DNA from: Spirochaetes bacterium ADurb.Bin133
GTDB taxonomy: Bacteria; Spirochaetota; GWE2-31-10; MWDO01
Reading direction: 5' to 3'
Assembly: GCA_002070605.1 (NCBI GenBank)
Contig: MWDO01000031.1
Coordinates: forward strand, 1 to 33,508
Length of the DNA: 33,508 nt
Position numbers and translations under genes: made by a program. Position 1 is the stretch's first letter; every line of letters starts with the position of its first letter. A model generated the notes under the pieces. It saw only the letters and a list, made by a program, of their open reading frames with translations, searched no databases and had not been told where the DNA came from. This document shows positions 25,244 through 32,749 of the stretch, one piece after another.

Positions 25244-25277
25244 AAAGCTCCATACTTGCGAGTAGGAGCTTTTTTCA
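25244..25277. terminator. bidirectional intrinsic terminator between lysC and the DUF2934-like gene
   Basis: AGCTCC-A-TACT (25246-25256), loop TGCG and AGTAGGAGCT (25261-25270) form a 10-bp stem with one bulged A. Flanking A and T runs let it serve both convergent transcripts. Confidence 0.85.
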
Positions 25278-25293
25278 AAAAGAATTCCGATCC

Positions 25294-25527
25294 TTAAATC
25301 ATTTTATATTTTGCTTTGATCTCCGACTGAGCTTGCAACCAATCCGTAAAGTCATCCCCGGGTATGTGGTTCTTTTTTCGCTCTTCATAAATCTCATAAG
25401 CTCTTTTTTCTATCTCCGAAAGAAATTGATTCAAATCTACGTTAGATTTTTTTTGCTTACAACCAGTCGCTTTTTCATCATTTTTTATAACCGAATTTGA
25501 AGTGTTTGACGTCGTTTTTTTAGCCAT
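25294..25527 (-). CDS. DUF2934-like small protein
   Basis: The 77-residue protein has a charged, Ser/Lys-rich N-terminal tail. Its C-terminal half contains IEKRAYEIYEERKKNHIPGDDFTDWLQAQSEI in consecutive blocks; the pattern A-Y-E-x-Y-x-x-R...D-W-L-x-A-x-x-E-I is the hallmark of the DUF2934 family. The family's function is unknown. GGAG lies 6 bases upstream of the ATG, and a strong promoter lies 32 bp upstream. The gene is monocistronic, ending at a shared terminator. Confidence 0.8.
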   Translation of the reverse strand: MAKKTTSNTSNSVIKNDEKATGCKQKKSNVDLNQFLSEIEKRAYEIYEERKKNHIPGDDFTDWLQAQSEIKAKYKMI

Positions 25528-25558
25528 TTTTGACTCCTTAAATAATATTGCTTTCGCT

Positions 25559-25586
25559 ATTATATAATAAATAATAAAAACGTCAA
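25559..25586 (-). promoter_or_regulatory. sigma-70 promoter of the DUF2934-like gene
   Basis: On the minus strand TTGACG (25586-25581) and a perfect TATAAT (25564-25559) are separated by 16 bp. Confidence 0.75.
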
Positions 25587-25610
25587 GTATAAAAGCAAAT
25601 TAATTAACTA

Positions 25611-26681
25611 TTATTTAACCTTTCTCTGCTTAAAAAATGATTTTGGTTCGATTTTCTTCCTTATTGAGTCAATTATAGTCGAATCGTAAGCGTCGGTCTC
25701 TATTAAAACTTTGTATAGCCCGTCGACGTCTTTAAAAATACAAAATTTAAAACCGGGAATTCCCGTTTTTTTGTCAAGATAGAAATTAATTGCGTTAGCA
25801 AGCATCGCAAAAGAGCCAATTTGTATATAATTTTTATCAACTTTAAGATTAGGGATAAAATAAGATTCTTCGGGGGTTTCAATGAGTAATTCGACTTCCG
25901 GTTCTTCTACCGAAACGGCTTCTTCGTCGATAGGATCTTTATCCGCTACAACGCTAACCTCTGAATTATCGGAAGAGTAAAATTCGTCGTTTTCATCAAA
26001 TTCGTCAATTTTTATCGAACTATCGTCGGATAAGTTTTCGACCGACGCGATTGCGGTTTCCGAAGAAGAGCTATCGTCGATTTTTGGAATAGTATTTGGA
26101 TCAAACGACGAATACTCTTTCAACGTCCATTTTGTCATTAATTCTTCTTTATCGGTTTTTTCCAATTCGTAAAGATCAAAAAGTCCGATGTTTTTTCGAT
26201 AGAGGCGATACCCGACTGTTGAAAGGTCGTCGGACTCTATATCCACTTTGACAAAGTCGTCCGTAACGCTTGAGACCGTATTTATTCGATAATTAGAAGT
26301 CCATTTATCGCCAATTTTAGGATTTAGCGGAAAAAACTTTGTTATTACATATTCCGTATCGATTTTCTCGTAAAAAGAGATAAAACCTTCGTTTTCAATA
26401 AAATACCAACTCCCGTCGAGCTCTTTACACTCTACGTAAAAAGCCGCGACGCCTTCCAGATTGTTTTTAACGTCCGTTACGCTATAGAGACCTTTGATCT
26501 CCCAAGTAAAGTCAGTTTTTGCTCCATCCATTTCAAGCGTCCAACTCCATTTTGCTCCGGAAAATAAGGGAAAATATGAGTTGCCTTTTAATACGCCGTC
26601 GCCGTCTAAATTTTTAATATCTTGAGAAAAAACTGCCGAGCATAGGCTCAATAGTAGAATGATATGGAAATATTTTTTCAT
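25611..26681 (-). CDS. exported SPOR-domain protein
   Basis: The 356-residue protein has a signal peptide (MKKYFHIILLLSLCSAVFS before QDIK). A beta-rich N-terminal domain (about 25-190; GAKWSWTLEMDG, NPKIGDKW) is followed by an acidic, Ser/Asp/Glu-rich linker (about 200-275). A C-terminal SPOR domain (about 285-356) contains YIQIGSFAMLANAINFYLDK and DGLYKVLIETDAY. SPOR domains bind peptidoglycan stripped of stem peptides at division sites, so the protein probably sits in the periplasm at the septum. AGGGAT precedes the ATG. It is transcribed divergently from rsmE. Confidence 0.82.
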   Translation of the reverse strand: MKKYFHIILLLSLCSAVFSQDIKNLDGDGVLKGNSYFPLFSGAKWSWTLEMDGAKTDFTWEIKGLYSVTDVKNNLEGVAAFYVECKELDGSWYFIENEGFISFYEKIDTEYVITKFFPLNPKIGDKWTSNYRINTVSSVTDDFVKVDIESDDLSTVGYRLYRKNIGLFDLYELEKTDKEELMTKWTLKEYSSFDPNTIPKIDDSSSSETAIASVENLSDDSSIKIDEFDENDEFYSSDNSEVSVVADKDPIDEEAVSVEEPEVELLIETPEESYFIPNLKVDKNYIQIGSFAMLANAINFYLDKKTGIPGFKFCIFKDVDGLYKVLIETDAYDSTIIDSIRKKIEPKSFFKQRKVK

Positions 26682-26713
26682 TTTTATCCCTGTGTAAAAT
26701 AAATTTAAAACTA

Positions 26714-26742
26714 TTTAACAAATAGCCGCAATATACTATAAT
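26714..26742 (+). promoter_or_regulatory. possible promoter of the rsmE operon
   Basis: TTTAAC (26714-26719) lies 17 bp from a perfect TATAAT (26737-26742). The -35 is weak. The position suits the rsmE start at 26799. Confidence 0.45.
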
Positions 26743-26798
26743 ATTGATAGTAAATTATCGGAAGATATGAAAAAAATTACAACAATAATTAATTTAGT

Positions 26799-27536
26799 AT
26801 GAAAAAAATTTTTATTGAAGAGAATATTATAGATTTTGATTCAAAAGTTAGAATTACGGGAAAAGATTTCAACCACATGTCAAATTCGCTAAGAGTATCG
26901 GTCGGCGAGGAGTTTGTCGTCGGGGACGCCTCTTATAATGAATATTTAGGGATAATTAGCGAGGTCGATAAAAATGAGATATTAATCGAGATAAAAAATC
27001 GAATTGTAAGGAAACGGAACGATATAGACGTAACTTTATTTTTTTCGGCGTTGAAAGGGGATAAAAATGAAGATATTATCAGAAAATGTTCGGAAATTGG
27101 GGTAAATACTTTTATTCCGACTATTACTAAAAACTCTATTGTAGAACTGAACGACAAAAACGGCGCGAATAAGCTTTTGAGATGGCGAGCGCTCGCCCGC
27201 GAGAGTAGTATGCAATGCGGAAGGGAAAGAATTCCTGAAATATTTCCCATAATATATTTTGACGATCTTAATAAATATGCTATAAATAGTCTTAAAATTT
27301 TTGGAGAAATAAATAGCGAAAAATCCTTAAAATCGGTTTTTCAAGAAAATGTTCAGACGAGGCGCTTTGCTTGTTTTATGGGACCGGAAGGGGACTTTAC
27401 AAAATACGAGATAGAGCGTCTGAAAAGTATGGGATGGATTGGCGTAAATTTGGGCGATAACATATTAAGAAGCGAAACGTCGGCAATATTTGTCGCGTCT
27501 TCTATATATTTTTTTTATCCGGGAGGGGATGAATAA
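26799..27536 (+). CDS. rsmE: 16S rRNA (uracil-1498-N3)-methyltransferase
   Basis: The 245-residue protein is of normal RsmE length. It carries the SPOUT-fold knot motifs MGPEGDFTKYEIERLKSMGW (usually GPEGGF) and LGDNILRSETSAIFVASSIY, which bind SAM. The middle block KCSEIGVNTFIPTITKNS is also typical. It methylates U1498 of 16S rRNA in the small ribosomal subunit. Its stop overlaps the ATG of the next gene (TAATG), indicating translational coupling. No Shine-Dalgarno sequence is obvious. Confidence 0.93.
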   Translation: MKKIFIEENIIDFDSKVRITGKDFNHMSNSLRVSVGEEFVVGDASYNEYLGIISEVDKNEILIEIKNRIVRKRNDIDVTLFFSALKGDKNEDIIRKCSEIGVNTFIPTITKNSIVELNDKNGANKLLRWRALARESSMQCGRERIPEIFPIIYFDDLNKYAINSLKIFGEINSEKSLKSVFQENVQTRRFACFMGPEGDFTKYEIERLKSMGWIGVNLGDNILRSETSAIFVASSIYFFYPGGDE

Positions 27537-28252
27537 TGAGATTCAAATTGTTGGGGATAAACGTCGATTCGTTATCCGAAGATGAGATTCACGAACGGAC
27601 GGCGAAATTATCAAATGAAAGGAGGACTTCTCAGATAGCGCTTTTGGATACGTATCTGCTTATGAAAGCTCAATTTAGTAAGGAATTAAAAAATATTATT
27701 AATTCTTGCGATATGGTTATTCCTATATCGGACGGTATAAAGTTTGGGTTAAAGTTTTTTAAAGTAAAACTTGATACGGTGTATAACTATTTTAGTTTTA
27801 TTATCAGATTGCTAACGTATCTTACGGAGTATAACAAAAATATTTATCTCTTAGGCGGAACCGAGCGGTCGATAGTAAGGGCGGAGAAAAATATCAGGGG
27901 ATCGTTTCCGGGAATCAGGTTAATGGGAAGATTTCATGTGAAATATCGAAAAGAGTTTGAGAGAGATCTTATTACGGCTATACAAAAGACCTCGCCCGCT
28001 ATGACGATAGTAAGTATGCCGAGACCAAAACAGGAGAAATGGATCTATCGGGTTCGTAAAGAGTTTAAAGAGGGCGTTTTTATAGGTATAGAAAATTTTG
28101 TAGATATTATCGGCGATATTGATCCTTCCGGAAAGAAAACCGGAACAGGTTCAAGAAGAAGAGCGATTATAATAAAAAATCCTTTGAGGATATTTTATTA
28201 TATTTTGTATTTTGTGTTGCTGGTTGTCTATAAAATTTTTAAATTAGATTAA
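27536..28252 (+). CDS. WecG/TagA/CpsF family glycosyltransferase
   Basis: The 238-residue protein matches the WecG/TagA family (GT26). LLGINVDSLSEDEI is at the start, then IALLDTYLLMKAQ, CDMVIPISDGIKFG and NIYLLGGTERSIVRAEKNI. The signature SMPRPKQEKWI is near residue 160. Members transfer N-acetylmannosamine-type sugars to lipid-linked acceptors for teichoic acid, enterobacterial antigen or exopolysaccharide. A hydrophobic C-terminus (IFYYILYFVLLVVYKIF) suggests membrane anchoring. It is co-translated with rsmE. Confidence 0.88.
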   Translation: MRFKLLGINVDSLSEDEIHERTAKLSNERRTSQIALLDTYLLMKAQFSKELKNIINSCDMVIPISDGIKFGLKFFKVKLDTVYNYFSFIIRLLTYLTEYNKNIYLLGGTERSIVRAEKNIRGSFPGIRLMGRFHVKYRKEFERDLITAIQKTSPAMTIVSMPRPKQEKWIYRVRKEFKEGVFIGIENFVDIIGDIDPSGKKTGTGSRRRAIIIKNPLRIFYYILYFVLLVVYKIFKLD

Positions 28253-28273
28253 TTTATAATTTAGGAGGTTTTT

Positions 28274-29065
28274 ATGTTGAGAAAAGTTGTCGTTTTTTTG
28301 CTGGCGTCGTTATTAGCGTCTTCCGTTTATTCGCTGGATTTAGCGGAAATAGACAAGAGGCTAGATAGGGGCGACTTTTTGGATTCAAAGAAGGAACTTG
28401 AAAAATCCTTTGACAAGTTGAATCCAAATCTTAAAATTTTGTGGAGGATCGCCAGATGTTATTACGAATTGAGCGACAGAGCTCCAAACAAAAAAGACAC
28501 TATATTGTTATGCGAACAGGGAATGGAGCTTCTTAAGGACTACGTCGACGTTAAAGAGGGGGAGCCCATTGATAGAGCCAAAATTGTCTATTGGTACGAC
28601 GTTTTGTATTCGAGAAGAGGAAAAGCTATCGGGATAAAAGAGTCCCTAAACATTATACCGGAATTATTTAAATTAGCGGATAAAGCGATCTCAATTTATC
28701 CGAAATTTGGCGACCCTTATCATTTAAAAGCGGCTATCGACGACGCGGTGCCGGGATTTTTGGGCGGAGATAAATTTAGAATGTCTGAAAACTTTACAAA
28801 AGCTATAAGTTATGATGAGAATATTATTTTTTTAGTCGATGCGGCTACGGGATTTTTAGGAAGAAATTGGGACGTTAAAAAAAAGGGAGCTATGGCGGCT
28901 AAATTTGGACGAACCGACGGATCGCCGGAAAATTTAAGCGATAAGGAATTCGCTAAAGAACTTTTACAAAAAGCTCTTGAAGTGGGGAAAAATAAAGATT
29001 TTCTAAGTATTAATGAAAAGGAAAAAATAGAAGAAGCGAAAAAAAATCTTAAAAAACTTAATTAA
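28274..29065 (+). CDS. exported helical-repeat (TPR-like) protein
   Basis: The 263-residue protein has a signal peptide (MLRKVVVFLLASLLASSVYS before LDLAEI). Helical pairs resembling tetratricopeptide repeats follow: GDFLDSKKELEKSFDKLNPNLKI in pieces, then ILWRIARCYYELSDRA, KLADKAISIYPKFGDPYHLKA and LGGDKFRMSENFTKAISYDE. The LGGD..A.F.KA pattern recalls the periplasmic TatT and RMD1-like TPR families, but I cannot decide between them. AGGAGG lies upstream of the ATG. It is the third gene of the rsmE operon and probably periplasmic, acting as a scaffold or binding protein. Confidence 0.7.
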   Translation: MLRKVVVFLLASLLASSVYSLDLAEIDKRLDRGDFLDSKKELEKSFDKLNPNLKILWRIARCYYELSDRAPNKKDTILLCEQGMELLKDYVDVKEGEPIDRAKIVYWYDVLYSRRGKAIGIKESLNIIPELFKLADKAISIYPKFGDPYHLKAAIDDAVPGFLGGDKFRMSENFTKAISYDENIIFLVDAATGFLGRNWDVKKKGAMAAKFGRTDGSPENLSDKEFAKELLQKALEVGKNKDFLSINEKEKIEEAKKNLKKLN

Positions 29066-29122
29066 TTGATAAATTTTACGAAATTTGTTGCATTTTTAAG
29101 AATATTGTTATATATGTTACTT

Positions 29123-29155
29123 AGTCCGATACTTATGTGATCGGACTTTTAATAT
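29123..29155 (+). terminator. hairpin between the TPR-like and RRM genes (terminator or RRM leader)
   Basis: AGTCCGAT (29123-29130) pairs perfectly with ATCGGACT (29140-29147) across a 9-base loop. TTTAATATTTTT follows, only 16 bp before the RRM start codon. It can terminate the rsmE operon. If the RRM promoter lies upstream, it would sit in that gene's leader. Confidence 0.6.
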
Positions 29156-29171
29156 TTTTCAGGAGTTTTAT

Positions 29172-29486
29172 ATGCCTATTAGTCTCTATGTAGGGAATCT
29201 GCCCTATTCGGTGAATGAAGATTCTCTAAAGGAAATCTTTGCGGAATTCGGTAACGTAGTATCTTTGAGAGTTATAACCGATAAGTTGTCCGGAAAGTCA
29301 AAAGGTTTTGCTTTTGTTGAAATGTCTACTCAGGAGGAAGCCGACGCGGCGATCAAAGCGCTTGATAACGGCGAAATTGACGGAAGAAACATTAGGGTAA
29401 ATATTGCAAAACCGAAAGAAGATAATTTCAAAGACGGGGAACGAAGAAATTTCAAGGGTAAATTTAATAGTAAAAGAAGATTTTAA
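29172..29486 (+). CDS. RRM-type RNA-binding protein
   Basis: The 104-residue protein is a single RNA recognition motif. RNP2 is LYVGNLPY (5-12) and RNP1 is KGFAFVEM (44-51), with the aromatic residues needed for RNA stacking. A lysine/arginine-rich tail follows (ERRNFKGKFNSKRRF). Such proteins are common in cyanobacteria, spirochaetes and some proteobacteria and are often cold-induced. AGGAG lies before the ATG. An upstream 8-bp hairpin and a downstream terminator make it a likely monocistronic unit. Confidence 0.95.
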   Translation: MPISLYVGNLPYSVNEDSLKEIFAEFGNVVSLRVITDKLSGKSKGFAFVEMSTQEEADAAIKALDNGEIDGRNIRVNIAKPKEDNFKDGERRNFKGKFNSKRRF

Positions 29487-29507
29487 TTTATTAAATATAT
29501 TTCCTTA

Positions 29508-29537
29508 AAGCGGTTTTTTAAAAACCGCTTTTTTTGT
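29508..29537 (+). terminator. intrinsic terminator of the RRM gene
   Basis: AAGCGGTT pairs with AACCGCTT across a T/A-rich loop and is followed by TTTTTTT. It lies 22 bp after the RRM stop. Confidence 0.9.
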
Positions 29538-29563
29538 ATTATAATATAAAAAAAACTTATTTT

Positions 29564-29772
29564 GCGCTTCGTCGGTTTTTTGGGGCGAGATAAATTTGAC
29601 GCATATGCGCCGCTCCCCGATAGAAAATGACACATATGAGTCTCATAGCCGCCGCGCCGCGCCATGATATAAATTGAAACATATGCGTCAAATTAAAGCT
29701 CCATATGTGTCAAAAATAAATTTGACACATATGCGCCGCGCCGCTCTTCGATGAAAAAACCGATAGGGCGCT
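29564..29772. repeat. CATATG-palindrome element, copy E
   Basis: The left arm GCGCTTCGTCGGTTTTTTGG (29564-29583) and the right arm AAAAAACCGATAGGGCGC (29754-29771) are imperfect inverted repeats. CATATG cores start at 29602, 29633, 29680, 29702 and 29728. GC-rich blocks (GCGCCGCTCCCCGAT, GCGCCGCGCCGCTCTTCGAT) are in inverted orientation relative to copies B and D. The right arm ends about 20 bp before the topB -35. Confidence 0.88.
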
Positions 29773-29791
29773 TGAGAATTTCAAATATCGG

Positions 29792-29819
29792 TTGACTTTT
29801 ACAATTAAATATCTATAAT
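29792..29819 (+). promoter_or_regulatory. sigma-70 promoter of topB
   Basis: TTGACT (29792-29797) and a perfect TATAAT (29814-29819) are separated by 16 bp, 28 bp before the ATG. The TTGACTTTTAC -35 context is the same as in the tandem repeat at the left edge of the window. Confidence 0.85.
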
Positions 29820-29847
29820 CGCTTCAATAATTAATGTCGGAGTTTCT

Positions 29848-31914
29848 ATGAAGAGCGTAGTTTTAGCGGAGAAACCAAGCGTTGGTAAGGAGCTTGCAAG
29901 AATATTAAAATGTTCTCCAAGAGGGAAAAGTTGTTGCGAGGGCGATAATTATATAGTAACTTGGGCTATGGGGCATCTTGTCGAGCTTGCCGATCCGGGA
30001 AGCTACTACGACGAATGGAATAGTTGGAAGATGGAAACTTTACCTATGCTTCCCGATAAGATGAAACTAAAAGTAATTGGTAAGACAGGTTTTCAATTTA
30101 CCGCTATAAAAAATATTTTTAATAGACAGGATGTAAACAACTTAATAATAGCGACAGACGCTGGGAGGGAAGGGGAGCTGGTTGCCAGATGGATTATGAA
30201 ACTCGCCGGCTGGAAAAAGAATTTTCAACGGCTTTGGATAAGTTCGCAAACTGATAAAGCGATAAAGGACGGATTTAGCGGATTAAAAGATGGACGCCGT
30301 TACGATAATCTTTTTCGCGCAGCAGAATGCAGAGCGGAGGCGGATTGGATCGTCGGGTTGAATGTTACGCGGGCTTTGTCCTGCCGTTACGACGCTAAAC
30401 TTTCAGCAGGCAGAGTTCAGACTCCGACTTTAGCGATGATTGTGAATAGAGAAAGTGAGATAAAAATGTTCAAATCCAGACCGTATTGGACGATTGGAGT
30501 TGATCTGGATGGATTTAAAGCCGTATGGCAAGCTAAAAACGGTCAAACAAGATTTTTTAATCAAAGCGACGCCGGCGCTATCGTGGAAAAAATAAATGGA
30601 AAAAACGCTTTTGTAAAAGAAGTCGATGTTAAGGAAAAATCGGATTTGCCTCCGCTCGCTTTCAATCTTAACGATTTACAGAGGGAAGCAAATAAAGTAT
30701 TGGGTTTTTCTGCGAAACAAACTCTAAACGTTTTACAAGGGCTTTACGAACGTCATAAAATTGTTACCTATCCCCGAACAGATTCGAGGCATTTAACTAC
30801 CGATATGTTGCCTACGTTAAAAGATAGGCTAAAAGCGATCGAAAATTCTCAATTTTCAGGAAAAATTAGAGAATTGCTTAAAAACGAAATAAATTCCGGT
30901 AAAAGATTAATCGACGACGCTAAAGTGAGCGATCATCACGCGATAATCCCCACGGAAGAACCGGTTAGGTTAGAGAAGCTCTCTCGCGAGGAAAAAATTT
31001 TATGGGAAATAATCGCGAAACGATTTATTGCAGTTTTGTCGAATCCGTATAGATATAAAAGCGTTAAGCTGGTTTTGGATATTAACGGGGAGTCGTTTGT
31101 CTCTAAAGGCGTAGAAGTAGTTGACCCCGGATGGAAGTCTCTGTACGGCGTAAATATTACGGAAGTTGAAGAGGATGAAGATATTCCCACTCAAAACCTC
31201 AAAATATTTCAAAAAGGCGAGGAAATTAACGTTAAAAGAGTAAATATTCTTCAAGGGTTAACCAAACCTCCGGCAAGGTACACGGAAGGCGCTTTACTGG
31301 AGGCGATGGAGAATGCCGGAAAATTTATTGACGATAAAGCTCTGAAAGAATCAATCCAAAAAGGGGGGATTGGCACTCCCGCAACAAGAGCCGACATAAT
31401 TGAAAAACTTTTTTCTAATTACTATATTGAAAAAAACGGAAAAGAGCTTGTTCCTACTCCTCAAGGGATGGAATTGGTGGGACTTGTTCCCGAATTGCTT
31501 CGCTCCCCGGAACTAACCGCCGAGTGGGAGATACGTCTTAACGCTATATCCGAAGGGAAAGAGTTAAATAATCTATTTTCTAAAGATATTAGAGATAAAA
31601 CGAAAGAACTTGTCGAGCAAGTTAAAAATTCTACCGTCAAATACGAACCTAAAGCTAATTCGCGGGAGAATTGTCCTTATTGCGGAAAGCCCCTGATTAG
31701 TAATAAAGATAAAAAGGGAAGAAAAATTTTGATATGCCCGTCTAAATCTTGCGGTTACGAAAGGGATCAATTTAACGATAACGATAGTCCTACTAACAAA
31801 GAGAAACAAATTGCCCGAAAATATATGAATAAATATGGCGCGAATAAGAACTCAAAAGAGACATTTACTCTTGGCGATATGCTAAAAGCTAAAATGGAGA
31901 TTAAAAAAGAGTAA
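29848..31914 (+). CDS. topB: DNA topoisomerase III
   Basis: The 688-residue type IA topoisomerase begins MKSVVLAEKPSVGKELARIL (TOPRIM Glu8, Lys9). IATDAGREGELVARW carries the metal-binding Asp104...Glu108 block. The catalytic tyrosine is Tyr308 in VTYPRTDSRHL. SAGRVQTPTLAMIV and PPARYTEGALLEAMENAGKFI in blocks are also typical of TopB. The C-terminus has a zinc-ribbon-like CPYCGK...CPSKSCGY module followed by a lysine-rich tail. It cuts and rejoins single strands to decatenate DNA and resolve recombination or replication intermediates. It has its own promoter and GGAG before the ATG. It sits between repeat element E and the second RHH-like paralog. Confidence 0.95.
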   Translation: MKSVVLAEKPSVGKELARILKCSPRGKSCCEGDNYIVTWAMGHLVELADPGSYYDEWNSWKMETLPMLPDKMKLKVIGKTGFQFTAIKNIFNRQDVNNLIIATDAGREGELVARWIMKLAGWKKNFQRLWISSQTDKAIKDGFSGLKDGRRYDNLFRAAECRAEADWIVGLNVTRALSCRYDAKLSAGRVQTPTLAMIVNRESEIKMFKSRPYWTIGVDLDGFKAVWQAKNGQTRFFNQSDAGAIVEKINGKNAFVKEVDVKEKSDLPPLAFNLNDLQREANKVLGFSAKQTLNVLQGLYERHKIVTYPRTDSRHLTTDMLPTLKDRLKAIENSQFSGKIRELLKNEINSGKRLIDDAKVSDHHAIIPTEEPVRLEKLSREEKILWEIIAKRFIAVLSNPYRYKSVKLVLDINGESFVSKGVEVVDPGWKSLYGVNITEVEEDEDIPTQNLKIFQKGEEINVKRVNILQGLTKPPARYTEGALLEAMENAGKFIDDKALKESIQKGGIGTPATRADIIEKLFSNYYIEKNGKELVPTPQGMELVGLVPELLRSPELTAEWEIRLNAISEGKELNNLFSKDIRDKTKELVEQVKNSTVKYEPKANSRENCPYCGKPLISNKDKKGRKILICPSKSCGYERDQFNDNDSPTNKEKQIARKYMNKYGANKNSKETFTLGDMLKAKMEIKKE

Positions 31915-31919
31915 AATAA

Positions 31920-31946
31920 AAAACGGCAATTCCCGTTTTGAATATA
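31920..31946 (+). repeat. partial copy of the CGGGAATTCCCG palindrome after topB
   Basis: AAAACGG, loop CAATTC and CCGTTTT form a 7-bp hairpin. The right half CCCGTTTTGAATATA is identical to the right half of the 34-bp palindrome at 12663-12696. It directly follows the topB stop and may act as a weak terminator. Confidence 0.55.
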
Positions 31947-31954
31947 ATAATATA

Positions 31955-31986
31955 ATTACGCATTCAACCGGTAAAAGTCGCGTAAT
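31955..31986. terminator. inverted repeat at the 3' end of paralog 2
   Basis: ATTACGC (31955-31961) is complementary to GCGTAAT (31980-31986) across 18 bases. It abuts the stop codon of paralog 2. No T-run follows, so terminator function is uncertain. Confidence 0.35.
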
Positions 31987-32502
31987 TTATGCGGAGCGGA
32001 CGTATTTTGGGTAATTTTCAATTACGAGCTCGTATAATAGCTGTTTTCGAGCGGTTATATTTAACAGTTGTGTCATTTTACCCAAAAAGTCGTTTTTCAA
32101 TTTATCAATCTTTAATTTCTTACCAATAAGCTCAAGAAATCCTTCCAACCCGTATTGGACAACGCCGTTATAGAAGAACAGTATAATATCTCGAACCGTT
32201 GAAGCCATACCAAATTCGTTATACAAGGAATGCCATCTTTTTATTCGAAGATAATCCGCTTCGCTGATTCTAAGATATTTATCCAGTCTTTTATCGTCTG
32301 TATTGTCTATAACGGCGTATTCGGATCTGTGATTCCCGATTATACTCTTCTTTTTTGGCATTTTTTTGTCAATAAGACGAAACATAGTTTCAAATAACTC
32401 GCTGAATGTATTAATTTTGAACTCTTTTAGTAAGAAATCTATGACGTTATTATTCATAGATTCCGATACTATAAAATGGAATAGATGTTTTTTGTTTTTC
32501 AT
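31987..32502 (-). CDS. unknown protein, paralog 2 of a repeat-associated family with RHH-like N-terminus
   Basis: The 171-residue protein differs from the product at 7304-7813 at roughly 17 positions plus the last few residues (KYVRSA versus KYAY), so it is about 90% identical. It has the same strand-helix-helix start (KKHLFHFIVSE, then TFSELFETMF). A conserved middle block HRSEYAVID is followed by helices including RIKRWHSLYNEFGMASTVRD. GGAG lies 8 bases upstream of the ATG. The homology includes the upstream 120 bp and the adjoining CATATG half-sites. Both copies are intact, suggesting selection or recent duplication. The function is not known; DNA binding at the adjoining palindromes is a hypothesis. 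Confidence 0.8.
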   Translation of the reverse strand: MKNKKHLFHFIVSESMNNNVIDFLLKEFKINTFSELFETMFRLIDKKMPKKKSIIGNHRSEYAVIDNTDDKRLDKYLRISEADYLRIKRWHSLYNEFGMASTVRDIILFFYNGVVQYGLEGFLELIGKKLKIDKLKNDFLGKMTQLLNITARKQLLYELVIENYPKYVRSA

Positions 32503-32629
32503 AAAATTTTCTCCTTTTTTTTTAATATTTCTTTAATATATATAACAACTAAAAGTAGAAAACTCTTTACAAAAATTCGTATAATTTTTTAGAAAATGAC
32601 AAAAAATTTGCTAATTAAAAAAATTGACA
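32503..32629 (-). promoter_or_regulatory. conserved upstream region of paralog 2
   Basis: The region matches 7814-7930 upstream of paralog 1, including the block TTGTAAAGAGTTTTCTACTT on the minus strand and the TTATATAT segment. An extra ATTTCTTTA-type insertion lies near the ribosome binding site. Confidence 0.45.
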
Positions 32630-32727
32630 CATATGCGTCGATTTTCATCGAGGAGTACTGCGTAGCATATGCGTCGAATTTTTATCCTTACTCCATATGC
32701 GTTAATTCCCAAAAAACCGACGGGGCA
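32624..32727. repeat. CATATG-palindrome element, copy F (partial)
   Basis: The first core (32630) is nearly two-sided: TTGACACATATGCGTCGA. Further cores start at 32666 and 32694. The block TCATCGAGGAGTACTGCGTA lies between the first two. The right arm CCCAAAAAACCGACGGGGC is at 32708-32726. There is no left arm; paralog 2 occupies that side, as paralog 1 does for copy A. Confidence 0.85.
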
Positions 32728-32749
32728 AATATCTTTCTTATTTTCTGTC

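Noticed and set aside
25751-25770. Third copy of CCGGGAATTCCCG inside the SPOR-protein gene
   Set aside because: It encodes the in-frame TGIPGF of the SPOR domain and shares only the short core with the intergenic palindromes, so it may be chance.
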